Of a stretch of 6,774 nt of DNA, positions 5,095-6,774 are shown piece by piece. The stretch spans positions 1 to 6,774 of the forward strand of contig CATPCO010000666.1 in NCBI GenBank assembly GCA_955652925.1. The letters run 5' to 3'. The DNA is from an uncultured Xanthobacteraceae bacterium (GTDB taxonomy: Bacteria; Pseudomonadota; Alphaproteobacteria; Rhizobiales; Xanthobacteraceae). The notes below the pieces were generated by a model. It was given only the letters and a program-made list of their open reading frames with translations, did no database searches and was not told the origin of the DNA. A program made the position numbers and the translations under genes. Position 1 is the stretch's first letter; each line of letters begins with the position of its first letter.

Positions 5095-6072
5095 ATGTCT
5101 CAGGCCCGGATCATTCCCATAATCGGAGGCGGGCCGGCGGGCATGTCATGCGCGCTCTGGCTCAAGAACTACGGCCTCTCCCCGATCATCATCGAGCGCG
5201 AGAATGCGCTGGGGGGAATGGCACGATTGAGCCCCTATCCCAATGATGGCTTGCTGGGGCGTCCGGGCGAGAGTGCGCAGCAGAATGCCGAGGCATTCGC
5301 CCGCCATATCACGCAAGCCGGTATCGAGACGTGGCTTGGAGCACGGCCTCGGCAGCTATGCCGCGGCAGCGACGGCCATTTCACGCTCCTCGTTGCAGGA
5401 GACAGTCCGCCCCCGGCTGAGTTTTTATCGTCTGCGGCCATCGTCATCGGGGTCGGGACAAGGTTTGCGGGCCAGGAATGGCTGGACAGCGTCGAAAACG
5501 CCAGGTCCATGGCCGCGCGCGGCTTCGTGCACGTTGGCGCGCCCTGGGCCGCGGAGCCTGGCCCTGAGCCCGGGTCCCACGTGGCCGTGATCGGGGGCGG
5601 CGACAACGCGTTCGATGTCGCGCGCATGCTGGCGGAAAAGAAGGTGCGCGTGACGATCGTCATGCGCAGTGAAAGGCCGCGCGCGCTGCCGCTGATGGTG
5701 CATCGCTTGCACAGCTTCGAGCGCGCCGGAATGGCGCAGGTCTTGGCCGGCCGGAAAGTGCGAGCTCTCGAGGATTACGATCGCAGGGTGCGGTTGCGCC
5801 TGGACGACGGCAGTAAGCTCGATGCCGATCATGTTGTTCTTCTCTGCGGGTACCTTCCCAATAGCGATGAGGCCTTTTTCGCCGCGCTTGCTCCTGCGCA
5901 GGACAAGCGTGGTTATCTCGTGGTGAACGGGAATGCGGAAACCTCCTGCCCCGGCGTGTTCGCGATAGGCGACATCGCCAATCCACTTCATCCGTCTATC
6001 GCGAGCGCGATTGCAAGTGGTGCGATAGCCGCGCGCGAAATCGCGAAGCGGATTTCAGACAGCCTGGGGTGA
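5095..6072 (+). CDS. Thioredoxin reductase-like FAD/NAD(P)-dependent oxidoreductase lacking the CxxC centre
   Basis: This 325-residue two-dinucleotide-domain flavoprotein has an FAD-binding loop GGGPAG (11-16) with the acidic strand end IIIERE (31-36), and a GxG segment VIGVGT (117-122). The NAD(P)H-binding motif is VIGGGDNAFDVARML (165-179) with arginines after the next strand (MRSERPRA, 190-197) that would suit NADPH. The C-terminal FAD motif is GVFAIGDIANPLHPSIASAIASG (287-309). The domain order and length match low-molecular-weight thioredoxin reductases. However, the active-site CxxC expected between the FAD and NAD(P) motifs is absent: the four cysteines (19, 89, 251, 285) are isolated. 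It cannot be a classical TrxB. Ferredoxin/flavodoxin-NADP reductases of the TrxR-like type or another flavin-donating reductase are better candidates, though no C-terminal extension is seen. The ATG directly follows an in-frame TGA (5092-5094); no Shine-Dalgarno is obvious. The 3' end overlaps mtnP. Confidence 0.85.
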   Translation: MSQARIIPIIGGGPAGMSCALWLKNYGLSPIIIERENALGGMARLSPYPNDGLLGRPGESAQQNAEAFARHITQAGIETWLGARPRQLCRGSDGHFTLLVAGDSPPPAEFLSSAAIVIGVGTRFAGQEWLDSVENARSMAARGFVHVGAPWAAEPGPEPGSHVAVIGGGDNAFDVARMLAEKKVRVTIVMRSERPRALPLMVHRLHSFERAGMAQVLAGRKVRALEDYDRRVRLRLDDGSKLDADHVVLLCGYLPNSDEAFFAALAPAQDKRGYLVVNGNAETSCPGVFAIGDIANPLHPSIASAIASGAIAAREIAKRISDSLG

Positions 6073-6774
6073 TTTGACGCTTCGCCGCAGCACGCGTCCC
6101 GCTACCGCATCGAGCTTTTTCAGCAAGGCCTTATCGCGCGACTGCGGCGCCGTAATCAAGGCGGTATCGAGCGCGCGATCCGAGCCGATGGGACAAGGCT
6201 CGTGCCCTGCGGGAAAGTCCCTCGCAAGCCGCGCCACAAGCGCCTTTGCCTTTTCTGCGTTGGCGGTGAGAACGGAGATGATGTCCTGCACGGTTACGGC
6301 GTCGTGGTCGGGATGCCAGCAGTCGAAGTCTGTGACCATGGCGACGGTCGCGTAGCAGAGCTCCGCCTCGCGCGCGAGCTTTGCCTCCGGCAGGTTGGTC
6401 ATGCCGATGACGGAATAACCGAGACCCTTATAGGTCATGCTCTCCGCATAGGTTGAGAACTGCGGTCCTTCGATGCAGACGTAGGTGCCCCCGCGCACGA
6501 GCATTATTCCCTCGGCCGCGGCGGCCGCGGCGATCCGCTCTTGCAGGCGGGGAGAAACCGGATGCGCCATGGAGACATGCGCGACGCAACCCTTGCCGAA
6601 GAAGGATCCTTGCCGGTTGAACGTGCGGTCAATGAACTGGTCGACAAGCACGAACGTTCCGGGCGGCAACTCCTGCTTGAACGAGCCGCAGGCCGAGAGC
6701 GAGACGAGATCGGTCACGCCTGCGCGTTTGAGCACGTCTATATTGGCGCGGTAGTTGATGTCTGACGGCGAGAG
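6055..6774 (-). CDS. mtnP: S-methyl-5'-thioadenosine phosphorylase (N-terminus outside window)
   Basis: The 239 visible residues begin LSPSDINYRANID at the window edge, a typical MTAP segment, so roughly 50 N-terminal residues are missing. A GTG at 6735 lies inside this conserved stretch and is not the start. The enzyme phosphorolyses methylthioadenosine to adenine and 5-methylthioribose 1-phosphate, recycling the by-product of polyamine and N-acyl-homoserine lactone synthesis. MTAP/PNP features in order: SACGSF (27-32), GGTYVCIEGPQFST (95-108), GMTNLPEAKLAREAEL (124-139), and TDFDCWH (148-154), whose aspartates bind the purine base in this family. The TDxDCW form favours MTAP over ordinary purine nucleoside phosphorylase; a methylthioinosine phosphorylase cannot be fully excluded. 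The last 18 bases overlap the 3' end of the convergent flavoprotein gene. The adenine produced can be used by Apt, encoded downstream on the same strand. Confidence 0.93.
   Translation of the reverse strand, partial: LSPSDINYRANIDVLKRAGVTDLVSLSACGSFKQELPPGTFVLVDQFIDRTFNRQGSFFGKGCVAHVSMAHPVSPRLQERIAAAAAAEGIMLVRGGTYVCIEGPQFSTYAESMTYKGLGYSVIGMTNLPEAKLAREAELCYATVAMVTDFDCWHPDHDAVTVQDIISVLTANAEKAKALVARLARDFPAGHEPCPIGSDRALDTALITAPQSRDKALLKKLDAVAGRVLRRSVKSPQAV

Noticed and set aside
5095..6072. Calling the flavoprotein TrxB
   Set aside because: The CxxC disulfide centre required for thioredoxin reduction is absent, so the trxB symbol would be misleading.

Overview
The window reads as chromosomal DNA of a GC-rich alphaproteobacterium, probably of the Rhizobiales/Hyphomicrobiales type. 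This is an inference from codon use, family resemblance, and an adenine phosphoribosyltransferase gene lying close to a methylthioadenosine phosphorylase gene. There is no transposase, integrase, phage gene, tRNA, rRNA or CRISPR array. Genes fill most of the window, and both edges cut through genes.

Left block (1-2486, all +): the C-terminal end of a citrate synthase-family enzyme, an opine (octopine/nopaline) dehydrogenase-family enzyme, and a 3-hydroxyacyl-CoA dehydrogenase-family enzyme. The last two overlap by 4 bases and are surely co-transcribed. A dyad (363-387) lies between the citrate synthase-like gene and the opine dehydrogenase-like gene. Together they look like a small, uncharacterised acid or acyl-CoA pathway: one C-C bond-forming enzyme and two NAD(P)-dependent oxidoreductases. 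Two of them carry substitutions at positions that are active-site residues in the classical families.

Spacer (2487-2795): about 310 bases without a gene, holding three copies plus a fragment of a palindromic repeat with GTTGGGTC/GACCCAAC arms. The first copy supplies the stop codon of the preceding gene.

Middle block (2796-4386, +): two tandem paralogous ParA/MinD-like ATPases. The first has a perfect deviant Walker A motif. The second keeps only the GKT end of the loop and has lost the signature lysine. No parB, parS or min genes are visible. This pair is the best candidate here for an undescribed system.

Right block (4392-6774): a strong hairpin separates the ATPase pair from the convergent apt gene (-). 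Divergent from apt is a thioredoxin reductase-like flavoprotein (+) that has no CxxC redox centre. Its 3' end overlaps the 3' end of mtnP (-), which runs off the right edge. MtnP releases adenine from methylthioadenosine and Apt converts adenine to AMP, so these two form an adenine-salvage pair, with the flavoprotein placed between them on the opposite strand.
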